This document shows, in pieces, positions 41,211 through 51,296 of a stretch of 64,000 nt of DNA. The position numbers and the translations under genes were made by a program. The first letter of the stretch is position 1; every line of letters starts with the position of its first letter. Origin of the DNA: an uncultured Blautia sp. (GTDB lineage: Bacteria > Bacillota > Clostridia > Lachnospirales > Lachnospiraceae); NCBI RefSeq assembly GCF_934424005.1, contig NZ_CAKRXI010000010.1, positions 1-64,000 on the forward strand, read 5' to 3'. The notes under the pieces are model-generated. The model worked only from the letters and a program-made list of their open reading frames with translations. It made no database searches and was not told where the DNA came from.

Positions 41211-42359
41211 ATGGTATTTTTATTAGCAATTATTTATCTTTCATTTATCAGCCTCGGACTTCCGGATGCTCTGCTCGGTGCAGCATGGCCGAATATGTAT
41301 CCACAATTTCAGGTTCCAGTGTCTTACGCGGGAATAATCTCCATGATCATAGCATTTGGAACTATTATTTCCAGTCTGCAAAGCGATCGTCTCACAAGAA
41401 AATTTGGAACAGGTAAAGTAACTGCCGTAAGTGTTGGTATTACTGCATTTGCCCTGTGGGGATTTTCCATCAGCCACAGTTTTATCCTCTTATGCTTATG
41501 GGCAATCCCTTACGGTCTTGGTGCCGGAAGTGTAGACGCTTCTTTAAACAATTATGTTGCATTGCATTATTCCAGCAAACACATGAGCTGGCTGCATTGT
41601 ATGTGGGGCATCGGAGCTACACTCGGTCCTTATATCATGGGTGCCGTACTGACTGGCGGCGCCACATGGAATACAGGATATCGAATTATTTCTGTATTAC
41701 AGATCGCGCTTACAGCGGTTCTGATATTCAGTCTTCCAAAATGGAAAGGACAAAACACATCATCTGATGAAACAGTCCATGGAAAAGCTCTTTCTCTGAA
41801 AGAAATCCTCGCAATTCCGGGTGCAAAAGCAGTTATGATCTGCTTCTTCTGCTATTGTGCCATTGAATCAACAACCATGTTATGGGCAAGCAGTTACCTG
41901 CATCTGGCAAAAGGTGTAGATGCAAAAACTGCTGCTTCCTTTGCCGGTATGTTTTGTATCGGCATTACTATTGGCCGTGGAATCAATGGTTTTATTGCCA
42001 TGAAATTAAAAGACTGCCAGATGATCCGGATGGGACAGGCAATCATTCTTGCTGGTATTATCGTGATGATACTTCCTTTTGGAAAGACGGTTTCACTGAT
42101 TGGTTTTTCATTGATCGGACTGGGTTGTGCACCCGTCTACCCCTGCATTATCCACTCCACACCGTCACATTTTGGTGCGGAACGCTCACAGGCAATTATC
42201 GGTGTGCAAATGGCAAGTGCTTACGTTGGAACATGCCTTATGCCGCCATTGTTTGGCCTGATTGCAAATCACATATCTATCAGATTATTGCCCGTATATT
42301 TACTGATTTTACTTGCATTGATGGTATATATGCATGAACTGCTGGAAAGAAAATGTTAA
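41211..42359 (+). CDS. major facilitator superfamily transporter
   Basis: The product is 382 residues, about 12 predicted helices, with the inter-helix 2-3 motif SDRLTRKFGTGKV (MFS motif A). Overall pattern (GLPDALLGAAWPNMYPQF, PYGLGAGSVDASLNNYVALHYSSKHMSWLHCMWGIGA) is of the FucP/sugar-like MFS group common in Clostridia. GGAGC site before the ATG; TATAAT box at about 41170. Substrate unknown; no partner genes. Confidence 0.85.
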   Translation: MVFLLAIIYLSFISLGLPDALLGAAWPNMYPQFQVPVSYAGIISMIIAFGTIISSLQSDRLTRKFGTGKVTAVSVGITAFALWGFSISHSFILLCLWAIPYGLGAGSVDASLNNYVALHYSSKHMSWLHCMWGIGATLGPYIMGAVLTGGATWNTGYRIISVLQIALTAVLIFSLPKWKGQNTSSDETVHGKALSLKEILAIPGAKAVMICFFCYCAIESTTMLWASSYLHLAKGVDAKTAASFAGMFCIGITIGRGINGFIAMKLKDCQMIRMGQAIILAGIIVMILPFGKTVSLIGFSLIGLGCAPVYPCIIHSTPSHFGAERSQAIIGVQMASAYVGTCLMPPLFGLIANHISIRLLPVYLLILLALMVYMHELLERKC

Positions 42360-42421
42360 GCTATCACGTTTCATGAGCTTATGTCAATCTATTTTTCACG
42401 TTTAATTGTTTTCATATTCAA

Positions 42422-42464
42422 TGCATCTTAATTTTGTTTCTTTCATCTATCACAGATGCATTTT
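42422..42464 (+). terminator. Hairpin after the MFS gene
   Basis: TGCATCT / AGATGCA arms then TTTT. A second similar stem (ATGTATC ... GATGCAT then five T) lies at about 42473-42516. The remaining intergenic sequence shows nothing else. Confidence 0.45.
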
Positions 42465-42574
42465 GGACACTAATGTATCTTCTCTTTGTGTAATTTTATA
42501 TCCGAGGATGCATTTTTACAACAGATTACATCTTCAACCTACATTTCTTTAGACTTTAAGATACTTTCTTCTTA

Positions 42575-43462
42575 TCAGAAATTGCTCTCTTTTCTGTTTG
42601 TCTGCTCTCTGCAGGCATTTCCTATATTTGTCAGGCAAAGTACTGTTGCGATCAGGAAAAGTCCCGGGATCAGGATGATCCACCAGGATCCTGTCATCAG
42701 TGCTTTATCTGACAGAGACAGCATACTTCCCCAGGTTATAACTTCAATCGGAAGTCCAATTCCCATAAAACTCAAGGTAGCCTCAGAGATCATTGCTGTT
42801 CTTACGTTCATGACAACCATAAACATGATCGATGAGAAGAAATTTGGTACCAGATGCTTCCACAAAATGCGGAAGAACCCTGCTCCCATACATTTTGCTG
42901 CAATGATGTACTCACTATTTCGAATCTGTCGAACCTCGGTACGTACTACCTTCGCAATGCTGGTCCAGCTGGTCACACCAATTACAAATGACAGGCTAAG
43001 GATATTTGCATTTCCCAGGATAGCCTGCAGTAAAATGATCAGAAGCAGTGTTGGTATACTCAAAAAAACTTCTGTAAATCGCATGATCAGTTCGTCAAGC
43101 CACGCCGGTGCCACACCACTGAAGGCGCCAACTACCACCGCTATAAAAGTAGAAATCACCGTAGCCAATCCACCGATCAGAATTGAAATTCTTCCCCCAT
43201 ACCAGATCATGGAAAAGATATCTCTTCCCATGGTATCTGTTCCAAAAAGGAACTCCGTATTTGGAGCCTTATTGTAATTGAGAAGATCCATATAGGCAGG
43301 ATCCTTTGTCATGATTAGTTCTGCTCCCAGACAGCCCAGTATGATAAGAATCAATATTACTGCTGAAACAACTGGTTTACCTTCGTACCACTTTTTCTTT
43401 GATTTTGAAATTACAGTTTCTGTTTTTCTGATTCCTGCCAGTTCAAATGAATTATTCGTCAT
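42575..43462 (-). CDS. oligopeptide-type ABC transporter permease (DppC/OppC)
   Basis: The product is 295 residues with about six helices and the permease EAA-type loop (AKCMGAGFFRILWKHLVPN). The N-terminal LLNYNKAPNTEFLFGTDTMGRDIFSMIWYGGRISILIG segment is typical of OppC/DppC. Last gene in the operon, overlapping the OppB-type stop by 4 bp. Confidence 0.9.
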   Translation of the reverse strand: MTNNSFELAGIRKTETVISKSKKKWYEGKPVVSAVILILIILGCLGAELIMTKDPAYMDLLNYNKAPNTEFLFGTDTMGRDIFSMIWYGGRISILIGGLATVISTFIAVVVGAFSGVAPAWLDELIMRFTEVFLSIPTLLLIILLQAILGNANILSLSFVIGVTSWTSIAKVVRTEVRQIRNSEYIIAAKCMGAGFFRILWKHLVPNFFSSIMFMVVMNVRTAMISEATLSFMGIGLPIEVITWGSMLSLSDKALMTGSWWIILIPGLFLIATVLCLTNIGNACREQTNRKESNF

Positions 43463-44463
43463 CCTTCCACCACCTCCGATTTCTCGGTTATCACTTCATC
43501 CTTCATACGAGGATCAATCTGTTCATTGATAGTCTGACTGATGATATTACAGAAAATAACCAGGATTCCTGACATCATACAAAGCAGCATCAGCAGATTG
43601 TAATCATGGTATCTGGCGCTCTCATAAGACAGAGCTCCTATTCCAGGATACGAAAATACACTTTCTACAACATAAGTTCCGCCAAGTACATGCGGAACTG
43701 CAATAGCCATGATGCTTAAGTAAGCAGGCATTACGTTTCGAACACAGTGTCTGAACATAAGCTTTTTCTTATCTAATCCCTTGGCCTTAGCCAGAAGCAC
43801 GTAATCTGCACGGACTTCTTCCAGGATCTTATTTCGGATCATGTAAGCGTAGTACCACAGATGCTCCAGAACTACGATCGTCAAAGGCATGATCAGATGA
43901 ATCACCCTGTCTCCGGCATCTCCTGCCTTTCCGGTACTGTAAGCACCACTGCTTGGAAGGATCTTGAGATTTACGGAGAAAATAAGGATCAGTACCAACG
44001 CCATCCAGAATTCCGGGATACAGCTGGATATCGTACCCAGTTTACATAAAATCCGGTCTGCCAGCCGGTTTTCGTACCAGGCACACAGGATTCCCAGAAG
44101 CAATGCTCCCGCGAACATAATGACAAATCCAATTCCTCCCAGCAAAAGCGTGTTGCCAATACGACCGCCGATCACTTCCAATACATCCTGCTTGTATTTA
44201 AATGAAATACCAAATTCTCCATGAAAAGCATTTTTTATCCATTTCACATACTGCACAGAAATTGGCTCGTTCAGTCCCAGTTTTTCCATAGCCCATTCAC
44301 GTTCTTCCGGGCTCATCTTTTCTGTGCGGTCACCATAATAAGAAATCAGCGGATCTCCCGGTGCCAGACGTGCCACATAAAATACAGCAACAGACAATAT
44401 AAATACTGAGATCAGGAAGATCAGACATTTTTTACCATAGTAGACGAACTTTTTTTGTCTCAT
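43459..44463 (-). CDS. oligopeptide-type ABC transporter permease (DppB/OppB)
   Basis: The product is 334 residues from the ATG that overlaps the upstream stop as TAATG; an upstream GTG is less likely. Six helices, DppB/OppB family (FYVARLAPGDPL, YVLLAKAKGLDKKKLMFRHCVRN loop, GGTYVVESVFSYPGIGAL). Forms the membrane channel with 42575-43462. Confidence 0.9.
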   Translation of the reverse strand: MRQKKFVYYGKKCLIFLISVFILSVAVFYVARLAPGDPLISYYGDRTEKMSPEEREWAMEKLGLNEPISVQYVKWIKNAFHGEFGISFKYKQDVLEVIGGRIGNTLLLGGIGFVIMFAGALLLGILCAWYENRLADRILCKLGTISSCIPEFWMALVLILIFSVNLKILPSSGAYSTGKAGDAGDRVIHLIMPLTIVVLEHLWYYAYMIRNKILEEVRADYVLLAKAKGLDKKKLMFRHCVRNVMPAYLSIMAIAVPHVLGGTYVVESVFSYPGIGALSYESARYHDYNLLMLLCMMSGILVIFCNIISQTINEQIDPRMKDEVITEKSEVVEG

Positions 44464-45374
44464 TATATGCTGCACCCCTTTCCGTCAGCCGGGAGCATTG
44501 CAAAATGCCCTGGTGATACTTCTGTCCACACGCTGTTTTCCATTCCTTCGCCATCATAATACTGCAGGACTCTTTTTCTTTCCCGGATCGGGTCCGGCAC
44601 AGGAATTGCAGACAGCAGTGTTTTTGTATAAGGGTGCACCGGATTGGAATACAATTCCTCCGATGGTGCCAGTTCTACCAGTTTTCCATGATACATTACC
44701 CCAACACGGTCACAGAGATATTCAACCATAGCCAGGTCGTGAGCAATAAACAAGAATGTAAATCCGTGCTCCTCCTGCAGATGGCGGAACAGGTTCACGA
44801 TCTGTGCCTGTATGGAAACATCCAGAGAAGCGATTGGTTCATCAGCTACCAGAAATTCTGGCTCCATACATAAGGATCTGGCTATTGCCACGCGCTGTCT
44901 CTGACCGCCGGACAATTCGGATGGATAACGGTCCAGAAAACTGTTCTCAAGTCCTACATATTCCATCTGAAAGGCAGCTTCTTTTATATAGCTTCCTCTC
45001 GGAGGTGTGATATGCTGGATCCTCATTGGTTCCGTAATAATATCTGACACCTTCATCTTCTGATTCAGACTGGAGGCAGAATCCTGAAAGATCATCTGGC
45101 GTCTGGTCTGAAGCATTTTTTTATTCTTTCTGAATTCTTTTTTGTCACAGATATTTACATCTTTGTACCAGATTTCTCCCTGAGCCGGCTGATAGATATT
45201 CATCAGACATCTGGCTACGGTAGATTTTCCGGAACCGGATTCTCCTACCAGGCCAAAAATTTCACCTTTGTGGATCTGGAAAGAGACATCATCCACAGCC
45301 TTTACTTTGATCTTTTTCGTCAGATGAAACTGCTGGGTCAGATGCCTGACATCTAATAATACTTCTTTACTCAC
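44463..45374 (-). CDS. oligopeptide-type ABC transporter ATPase (OppF/DppF)
   Basis: The product is 303 residues from a GTG 8 bp after GGGAGG that overlaps the OppD-type stop by 8 bp; the longer frame inside the previous gene is not used. Walker [10 protein letters not shown], signature LSGGQRQR, Walker B FLVADEP. C-terminal segment [16 protein letters not shown] typical of OppF. Confidence 0.92.
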   Translation of the reverse strand: MSKEVLLDVRHLTQQFHLTKKIKVKAVDDVSFQIHKGEIFGLVGESGSGKSTVARCLMNIYQPAQGEIWYKDVNICDKKEFRKNKKMLQTRRQMIFQDSASSLNQKMKVSDIITEPMRIQHITPPRGSYIKEAAFQMEYVGLENSFLDRYPSELSGGQRQRVAIARSLCMEPEFLVADEPIASLDVSIQAQIVNLFRHLQEEHGFTFLFIAHDLAMVEYLCDRVGVMYHGKLVELAPSEELYSNPVHPYTKTLLSAIPVPDPIRERKRVLQYYDGEGMENSVWTEVSPGHFAMLPADGKGCSI

Positions 45375-46380
45375 TGTACTGTCCTCCCATAGGTGATTTG
45401 ATCTGTGGTGCCCTTGGGTCCAACAGCCAGGTTGCCGCATAATGCGTGTCTGTGATCTTAAATATAGGCGGCATTTCTTCATAATCAATATTCAGAGCAT
45501 ATTCATTTCGACATGCAAAAGCATCCCCCTCAGGCGGATCGATCAATGTAGGCGGCATGCCAGGAATTGTGTACAGACTTTCTTTTCCATTTGCAAATGC
45601 CGGAAGTGATCTCATCAGTCCCCAGGTATATGGGTGTCTCGGATCATAATAGACTTCCTCTGCTGTGCCGATCTCCACGATCTTGCCTGCATACATTACC
45701 GCTACCCTGTCTGCAACACGGGCAACTACTCCCAGATCATGAGATACCAGTATGGTAGCTGTTCCAAGCTTCATCTGAATTTCGCGCAGAAGATCCAGAA
45801 TCTGCGCCTGGATGGTCACATCCAGTGCCGTGGTCGGCTCATCCGCAAATAAAATATCCGGATCAGCAGCCAATGCGATCGCCATAACACATCTCTGGCG
45901 CATTCCACCGGAAAACTGCCATGGATACTGGTGATAACGTTCCTTTGGATGAGAGATGCCCACCAGTTCCATAAGTTCCAGAACCTTTTGATTTACCTGT
46001 TCTTTTGTATAATTTTTATTATGTATCAACACTGCTTCCGCGATCTGTTTTCCAATTTTAATCGTTGGATTCAGGGATGTCATAGGATCCTGAAAGATCA
46101 TGGAAAAAATTCTTCCACGAAGCTTCTGCATCTCTTTCTCCCTGTAACAGGTGATATCCTGCCCGTTAACGCTGATGCTTCCCTCTTTGATCCTAGCACT
46201 TGGCGGCAAAAGCTTCATGATGCTTTTGCAAAGTACACTCTTTCCGCATCCGGATTCTCCAACTATAGCCAGCACTTCTCCCTTTTTTAACGAAAAAGAG
46301 ACATCTCTTACCGCCTGGACCTCTCCCGAAGGACCATCTATGCTGACTGAAAGATTTTTGACCTCTAATAAATGTTCCAT
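45367..46380 (-). CDS. oligopeptide-type ABC transporter ATPase (OppD/DppD)
   Basis: The product is 337 residues from the ATG 6 bp after AAGGG. Walker [10 protein letters not shown], signature FSGGMRQR, Walker B ILFADEP, and an OppD-type C-terminal region ([30 protein letters not shown]) in which only one Cys of the usual Fe-S/zinc motif remains. It pairs with the OppF-type ATPase. A terminator at 46405-46430 lies between it and the binding protein gene. Confidence 0.92.
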   Translation of the reverse strand: MEHLLEVKNLSVSIDGPSGEVQAVRDVSFSLKKGEVLAIVGESGCGKSVLCKSIMKLLPPSARIKEGSISVNGQDITCYREKEMQKLRGRIFSMIFQDPMTSLNPTIKIGKQIAEAVLIHNKNYTKEQVNQKVLELMELVGISHPKERYHQYPWQFSGGMRQRCVMAIALAADPDILFADEPTTALDVTIQAQILDLLREIQMKLGTATILVSHDLGVVARVADRVAVMYAGKIVEIGTAEEVYYDPRHPYTWGLMRSLPAFANGKESLYTIPGMPPTLIDPPEGDAFACRNEYALNIDYEEMPPIFKITDTHYAATWLLDPRAPQIKSPMGGQYSE

Positions 46381-46404
46381 TTTCAACCCTTTTTCCGCTC
46401 GTGT

Positions 46405-46430
46405 AAAAAGGGGGCACTCCGCGTGCCCCC
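46405..46430 (-). terminator. Strong terminator between binding protein and ATPase genes
   Basis: Perfect GGGGGCAC / GTGCCCCC arms, five-base loop, five T. Partial read-through would give more binding protein than transporter core, a usual arrangement for ABC importers. Confidence 0.88.
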
Positions 46431-46454
46431 GTCACAACCCTTATCTCGTTTTAT

Positions 46455-47996
46455 TTATTCAATAGTCCAGTCTGCAACATTCCAGAAAATACCAACTCCG
46501 TGATGTCCCATAATGGTATCAGGATTGATTCCCTTGATATTGCTGTCAGCAACATAGTTTGCATCGATATAACAGATCATTGCATAAGCCGGATCCTCTG
46601 CAAGAGCTTTCTGGAAATTAGCATAAGCTTCTTTACGAACTTCCGGATCTGCGGACTGTCTTGCTTCTGTCAGATATTTATCAACTTCTTCGTTAGAGTA
46701 GCTGGAGTAGTTTGCTCCCTTATCTGTTCCGAATACTTTATATGTATGATCGTCAGCGTCAAACGGGCTTCCCCATCCGATCAGGAATGCCATCTGTCCA
46801 GCCCAGTCTGTCTGTGCCGGAATCTCAACAGATACATCCATACCGATTTCCTTCAGTTCCTGTGCTGCGATCTGAGCCATGTCTATACGTACCTGATCTC
46901 CAGAGCTTACGCTGATCACAAAACCTACTTTTTCGCCGTTGCGGTAGTAGAATCCGTCGTCACCCATTTCACATCCGGCAGCTTCAAGGATTTCTTTTGA
47001 TTTTTCCGGATTGTAATCATAATGCTCAACATCTTCACAGTTGTAGATATTTCTCTGAAGAGGACCATAAGCAGGCATTCCCTGTCCCAGGATAACTGCG
47101 TCGATGATTGCCTGACGGTCAAGTCCGTAGCATACTGCCGGGATCAGGTCACGGTTTTTCTGCCAGTATTCGTTTCCAAAGTTGAACATGATTCCACGAT
47201 AATCAGCAGTCTTCATATCATAACATGTATAAGCATCGTCTCCGGCAAAAGCTGCTGCATCCTTTGGAGTTAAAAGAGCCAGATCCAGTTCTCCGGATTT
47301 TAACTGAAGAGCTTTTGCATTGTCATCTGGTACGATCTTAAATACGATTTTATCGATAGAAGGCTCACCTTTGAAGTAATCTTCATTTTTAACAAGTGTG
47401 ATAGCCTGTCCTTCATCCCAGGATTCAATTTTGTATGGGCCAGTTCCAACCGGGTTACGGAAGAAATCAGATGTCTGCATATCTTCTCCCTCAAGCAGAT
47501 GCTTAGGAAGAACTGCCATTGTCATATAGTCAAGAAATGCAACGTTTTTGTCCTCGAGTTTGAATTCAACTGTATGGTCATCAACCACGTTGATCTCTTC
47601 TACATCTTCGTAGTTTGGTGCATTCTCAGAACCATTTTCCGGATCCATGATAGCTTCGATCGTAAATTTAACATCGTCTGCTGTAACAGGTTCGCCATCC
47701 TGCCATTTAGCATCTTCTGCCATGTGGAATGTGTAGGTATTTGTTGCATCATCAAATTCCCAGCTTTCTGCCAGTCCCGGAACTACCTGATTGTCTCCGT
47801 CATGAGCAGTCAATCCATTGAAAATCAGAATATTGATCTCGCCATGTTCGTCCATAGCCGGGTTGATTCTGGTATAATCTCCGCTTCCGTATACCAGTGT
47901 TGTTTCTTCGTCTGCCAGTACAGGCACTGTGGTTCCGGCACTGACCAGTGATACAGTCAGAAGCATTCCGGCAATTGTTAAAATCCCCTTTTTCAT
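46455..47996 (-). CDS. oligopeptide/dipeptide-binding protein (SBP_bac_5)
   Basis: The product is 513 residues. Signal peptide about 1-28 (TIAGMLLTVSLVSAGTTVPVLADEE) with no lipobox cysteine, unlike most Gram-positive binding proteins. Family 5 fold: INPAMDEHGEINILIFNGL, GLAESWEFDDATNTYTFHM, NPVGTGPYKIESW. It hands peptides (or nickel-type or other ligands) to the permease pair. First gene of the operon and terminated separately. Confidence 0.9.
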   Translation of the reverse strand: MKKGILTIAGMLLTVSLVSAGTTVPVLADEETTLVYGSGDYTRINPAMDEHGEINILIFNGLTAHDGDNQVVPGLAESWEFDDATNTYTFHMAEDAKWQDGEPVTADDVKFTIEAIMDPENGSENAPNYEDVEEINVVDDHTVEFKLEDKNVAFLDYMTMAVLPKHLLEGEDMQTSDFFRNPVGTGPYKIESWDEGQAITLVKNEDYFKGEPSIDKIVFKIVPDDNAKALQLKSGELDLALLTPKDAAAFAGDDAYTCYDMKTADYRGIMFNFGNEYWQKNRDLIPAVCYGLDRQAIIDAVILGQGMPAYGPLQRNIYNCEDVEHYDYNPEKSKEILEAAGCEMGDDGFYYRNGEKVGFVISVSSGDQVRIDMAQIAAQELKEIGMDVSVEIPAQTDWAGQMAFLIGWGSPFDADDHTYKVFGTDKGANYSSYSNEEVDKYLTEARQSADPEVRKEAYANFQKALAEDPAYAMICYIDANYVADSNIKGINPDTIMGHHGVGIFWNVADWTIE

Positions 47997-48085
47997 TCTT
48001 TCGTTCCCTCGCTTTTTTTAATTTGGTAACTTCTTAAATGATACCAAAACGGGCTATCCATCATAAGCCCCACGGGGGGATATTG

Positions 48086-48120
48086 ACATATTCCTTTTTA
48101 TGGCATACATATTCCTTTTA
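48086..48120. promoter_or_regulatory. 21-bp-spaced direct repeats upstream of the binding protein gene
   Basis: ACATATTCCTTTTTA (48086-48100) and ACATATTCCTTTTA (48107-48120) start exactly 21 bp apart, two helical turns, so a dimeric activator could bind one face of the DNA. It lies about 90-125 bp upstream of the binding-protein start. The regulator is unknown. Confidence 0.45.
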
Positions 48121-48147
48121 TATATATATCTTTCACAAAGAAAAAAA

Positions 48148-48186
48148 CACAGTACAACAGAAATACTCTGTCATACCATGTTTTTT
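48148..48186. terminator. Bidirectional terminator after the alpha-galactosidase operon
   Basis: Imperfect 14-base arms (CACAGTACAACAGA and TCTGTCATACCATG) with a five-base loop and runs of six to seven T on each side. Confidence 0.7.
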
Positions 48187-48266
48187 AATTATTGTGAACA
48201 GTTACGTTTTTTACTCTGTCCTATTCTGCCAGCAATCCTGCCGCCCGCATATTTGCAAGCAGAAGA

Positions 48267-50438
48267 TTAAACATATCTTCTCAAGTGTATCTGTATTCCA
48301 TGATATTCTCCCGGCATAACATCAATCGGAAGCCCCACATGCATCAATACATTTCCGCTGTAGACTTTATTATCCTTCTCACATTCATACATCTGTTCCG
48401 GATTCAATCCTTTGCATTTCACATAATTTACCGGTGCGTTTGCATGCGTTGTCAATGTGACAATATTTAATAAAGCTTCACTCTGATCTTCTGCTACAAA
48501 CTCCCATGCTGCAAACTCATGATTTGTATTCGGATTATGTAAGCGATAATACACCCCATTGTGAATCAGATTCCAGTATTTTTTGTAGTTTTTAATCTGC
48601 TCTTTTACAGCCTCTTTTTCTTCATCAGACAATAAATTTAAGTCCAATTCATATCCAAAGCTTCCCGCCATTGCCACAACACTTCTTGTCTGAATTGAAG
48701 TCACTCTTCCGGTCTGATGATTCGGTACTGCTGAGACATGAGATCCTACTGCTGAAATTGGATATCCAAAAGAAGTTCCATGTTGAATCTGGATTCTTTC
48801 GATCGCATCTGTATCATCACTGCACCAGATCTGCGGAGTATAATATAACATTCCGGCATCAAATCTTCCGCCGCCTCCACTGCATCCTTCAATCAAAAGT
48901 TCAGGATATCTCTGATTCAGTCGTTCCAGGAAATCATATACGCCAAGTACATACTCATACATGATCTTTCCATAATTCTGCTGCTGTTCAACTGCTGTAT
49001 ACACATCACAGATACTTCGGTTCATATCCATCTTTATATATGCTATATTAGCTGAATCAATTACTTTTGAAATAGAATTGAAAATGTAATCAACCACTTC
49101 TTTTCTTGAGAAATCCAAAACAAGCTGGTTTCTTCCACGCACTGGACGACGTCCCGGAATCACATATGCCCAGTCTGGATGCTCACGATACAGATCACTG
49201 TCTTCGTTTACCATCTCCGGTTCGATCCAGAGACCGAATTTCATCCCCATTGCGTTAATCTTATCTGCTGTTTCAGACAATGGACCACCCATTTTCTCTT
49301 CATTAACAACCCAGTCTCCCAGTCCGCTGTTATCTGTGTCTCTGCTGCCAAACCAACCATCATCCAGAACCAGCATCTCTACACCAAGCTCTGCTGCCTG
49401 TTTCGCAATCTCCACGATCTTATCTCCGTTAAAATCCATATAGGTTGCTTCCCAGTTATTTATAAGAACTGGTCTTCTTGCGTTTTTATATTTTCCTCGA
49501 CATATATGATAACGAATCAGTTTATGATAAATGTGAGACAGTGATGTAAGTCCGTTTCCTGAGTATGCCATGGCAACTTCAGGTGTATAGAACGCTTTGC
49601 CCGGCTCAAGCGGATATTCAAACATTTCATCCAACAGCCCCATCTGCATACGTGTCTGACCGAACTGGTCTTTCTCTACTTCACATTTGAAATTTCCGCT
49701 ATAAAGCATAGACATTCCATAACATGCGCCAAAATCTTCCGTTGTTTCTTTCTCTGCCAGAATAAAAAATGGATTCTGCTGATGACTGGACGTTCCTCTT
49801 CTGCTGCCAAAACTCTGATTTCCATAAATCACCGGAATTCTCTCTTCCATACGCTCCATTGCATGACGTCCATGGAAATGAAGAAGTTCGAAATCTCCTG
49901 TCAGGAAATCCATTCCTGCACTGTATACTTTCGTCAAATAGATCTGGCGCTTTCCAATGTTTTTCACGATAACACTTCTTGTAATTACATCCAGTTCTGG
50001 AAGCACACCATAACGCAGCGTCACTTCAAGTCCAAGCAATGTATCTTCCAGCACAACCTCTACTGTATACGCTCCGTCCGCTTTATCTGCATATACTGCC
50101 GGAAGTCCAGGAATGCTATATTTTCCATCTGTTACAGAATGACTCTTATATCTCAGATCAATACCATAAACTCCCTGTTCGTTCTTCACATTAAAAGCCG
50201 GGCTTCGGAAATCTCCATTTCCATAACATGGATATTCCTGCGGAAATGTATCCATAGAAAATGTTCGATCACTACCTGCATCATACGGATTTCCTGAAAA
50301 ACCTCTGTCATATGCTGTCAGAAGACTGCTCATGTCTCCCTCTGCTTTTGGACCATAATACAAATGAAGCAGAAATCCATGCTCTGCAATTCCCATCTGA
50401 TAGGTTGTGTGTTTTGTATGTAATGTTATAAGTTCCAT
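48267..50438 (-). CDS. alpha-galactosidase, glycoside hydrolase family 36
   Basis: The product is 723 residues from the ATG 9 bp after AAAGGG. Family 36 pattern: N-terminal beta-sandwich (about 1-320), (beta/alpha)8 barrel with NNWEATYMDF, LDDGWFG, GLWIEPEMV, nucleophile Asp in YIKMDMNRS and acid/base Asp in WCSDDTDAIERI, then a C-terminal domain. The usual KWDMNR has Met in place of Trp here. Cytoplasmic (no signal), so it acts on imported melibiose/raffinose family sugars. Last gene of the operon after the two permeases. Confidence 0.93.
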   Translation of the reverse strand: MELITLHTKHTTYQMGIAEHGFLLHLYYGPKAEGDMSSLLTAYDRGFSGNPYDAGSDRTFSMDTFPQEYPCYGNGDFRSPAFNVKNEQGVYGIDLRYKSHSVTDGKYSIPGLPAVYADKADGAYTVEVVLEDTLLGLEVTLRYGVLPELDVITRSVIVKNIGKRQIYLTKVYSAGMDFLTGDFELLHFHGRHAMERMEERIPVIYGNQSFGSRRGTSSHQQNPFFILAEKETTEDFGACYGMSMLYSGNFKCEVEKDQFGQTRMQMGLLDEMFEYPLEPGKAFYTPEVAMAYSGNGLTSLSHIYHKLIRYHICRGKYKNARRPVLINNWEATYMDFNGDKIVEIAKQAAELGVEMLVLDDGWFGSRDTDNSGLGDWVVNEEKMGGPLSETADKINAMGMKFGLWIEPEMVNEDSDLYREHPDWAYVIPGRRPVRGRNQLVLDFSRKEVVDYIFNSISKVIDSANIAYIKMDMNRSICDVYTAVEQQQNYGKIMYEYVLGVYDFLERLNQRYPELLIEGCSGGGGRFDAGMLYYTPQIWCSDDTDAIERIQIQHGTSFGYPISAVGSHVSAVPNHQTGRVTSIQTRSVVAMAGSFGYELDLNLLSDEEKEAVKEQIKNYKKYWNLIHNGVYYRLHNPNTNHEFAAWEFVAEDQSEALLNIVTLTTHANAPVNYVKCKGLNPEQMYECEKDNKVYSGNVLMHVGLPIDVMPGEYHGIQIHLRRYV

Positions 50439-50461
50439 CAAATTCTGCCCTTTCTATTCCC

Positions 50462-51286
50462 TTATTTTCCTCCTGTCATTGCTACACCTTCAATAAACTG
50501 TTTCTGGAAAATCAGATACAAGATTACCATTGGAAGCATTGCAAATAAGGAACCGGCCATCAACACCGGATAGTTTGTACTGAACTGTCCATTCAGACTG
50601 GAAAGTCCTGCTGATAATGTAGTTGAATTAATATTGGTGTTTACGATCAACGGCCACATCAAATCTGTATAAGCAAACACTGCTGTGAATACCGAAAGTG
50701 CTGCAAGAGAGGACTTTGTCAGCGGAAACATTACTTTCGTAAATGTCTGCCAGCGATTACAACCATCCAGATATGCCGCCTCTGCTATCTCATCCGGTAT
50801 TCCCATATAAGCCTGTCTCAGAAAAAATGTTCCGAATGCACTGACAATTCCAGGGAAAACTAATGCAAATATCGTATCTGTCATTCCCATTTTCGCGATC
50901 ATCTGATACTGTGGAATGATAAAGATCTGTCCTGGAATCATCTGTTGAACAATAACCAGCGTAAAAAGAAAATTCTTACCCCTAAATTTTAATTTTGCAA
51001 ATGCATAACCGGCCATAGAACAAAATACAACCGCACACAATACACGGAACAAGATCATCAATCCCGTATTCAGATATAAATTTCCAAATGGCAATAAATC
51101 CAACACTTTTGTAAATGCACCGGAATTCCAGTTGGATGGTAAAAGTGTCGGTGGAACCCGAAGTACTTCTTCGTTGGTTTTAAATGCTGTCAGAATCATC
51201 CACGCAAATGGAAAAATCATTATGATAGATCCCAGAATCAGAGCAGCATATACAAATATATTTGATATTTTTTTGCTTTTCTTCAT
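50462..51286 (-). CDS. sugar ABC transporter permease (MalG/MsmG type)
   Basis: The product is 274 residues from the ATG after AGGAGGTACAGT; a longer start lacks a site. Six helices and the EAA loop (EAAYLDGCNRWQTFTKVMFPLTKSSL). Forms the channel with 51297-52178. No ATPase gene is in this operon, so a shared MsmK-type ATPase elsewhere is needed. Confidence 0.92.
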   Translation of the reverse strand: MKKSKKISNIFVYAALILGSIIMIFPFAWMILTAFKTNEEVLRVPPTLLPSNWNSGAFTKVLDLLPFGNLYLNTGLMILFRVLCAVVFCSMAGYAFAKLKFRGKNFLFTLVIVQQMIPGQIFIIPQYQMIAKMGMTDTIFALVFPGIVSAFGTFFLRQAYMGIPDEIAEAAYLDGCNRWQTFTKVMFPLTKSSLAALSVFTAVFAYTDLMWPLIVNTNINSTTLSAGLSSLNGQFSTNYPVLMAGSLFAMLPMVILYLIFQKQFIEGVAMTGGK

Positions 51287-51296
51287 ACTGTACCTC

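Noticed and set aside
42486..43277. 263-codon plus-strand frame
   Set aside because: Antisense to the OppC-type permease, no ribosome-binding site and no recognisable domain.
48000..48085. Riboswitch in the binding-protein leader
   Set aside because: A GGGGCTT/AAGCCC-like pairing is present, but no known aptamer consensus could be matched.
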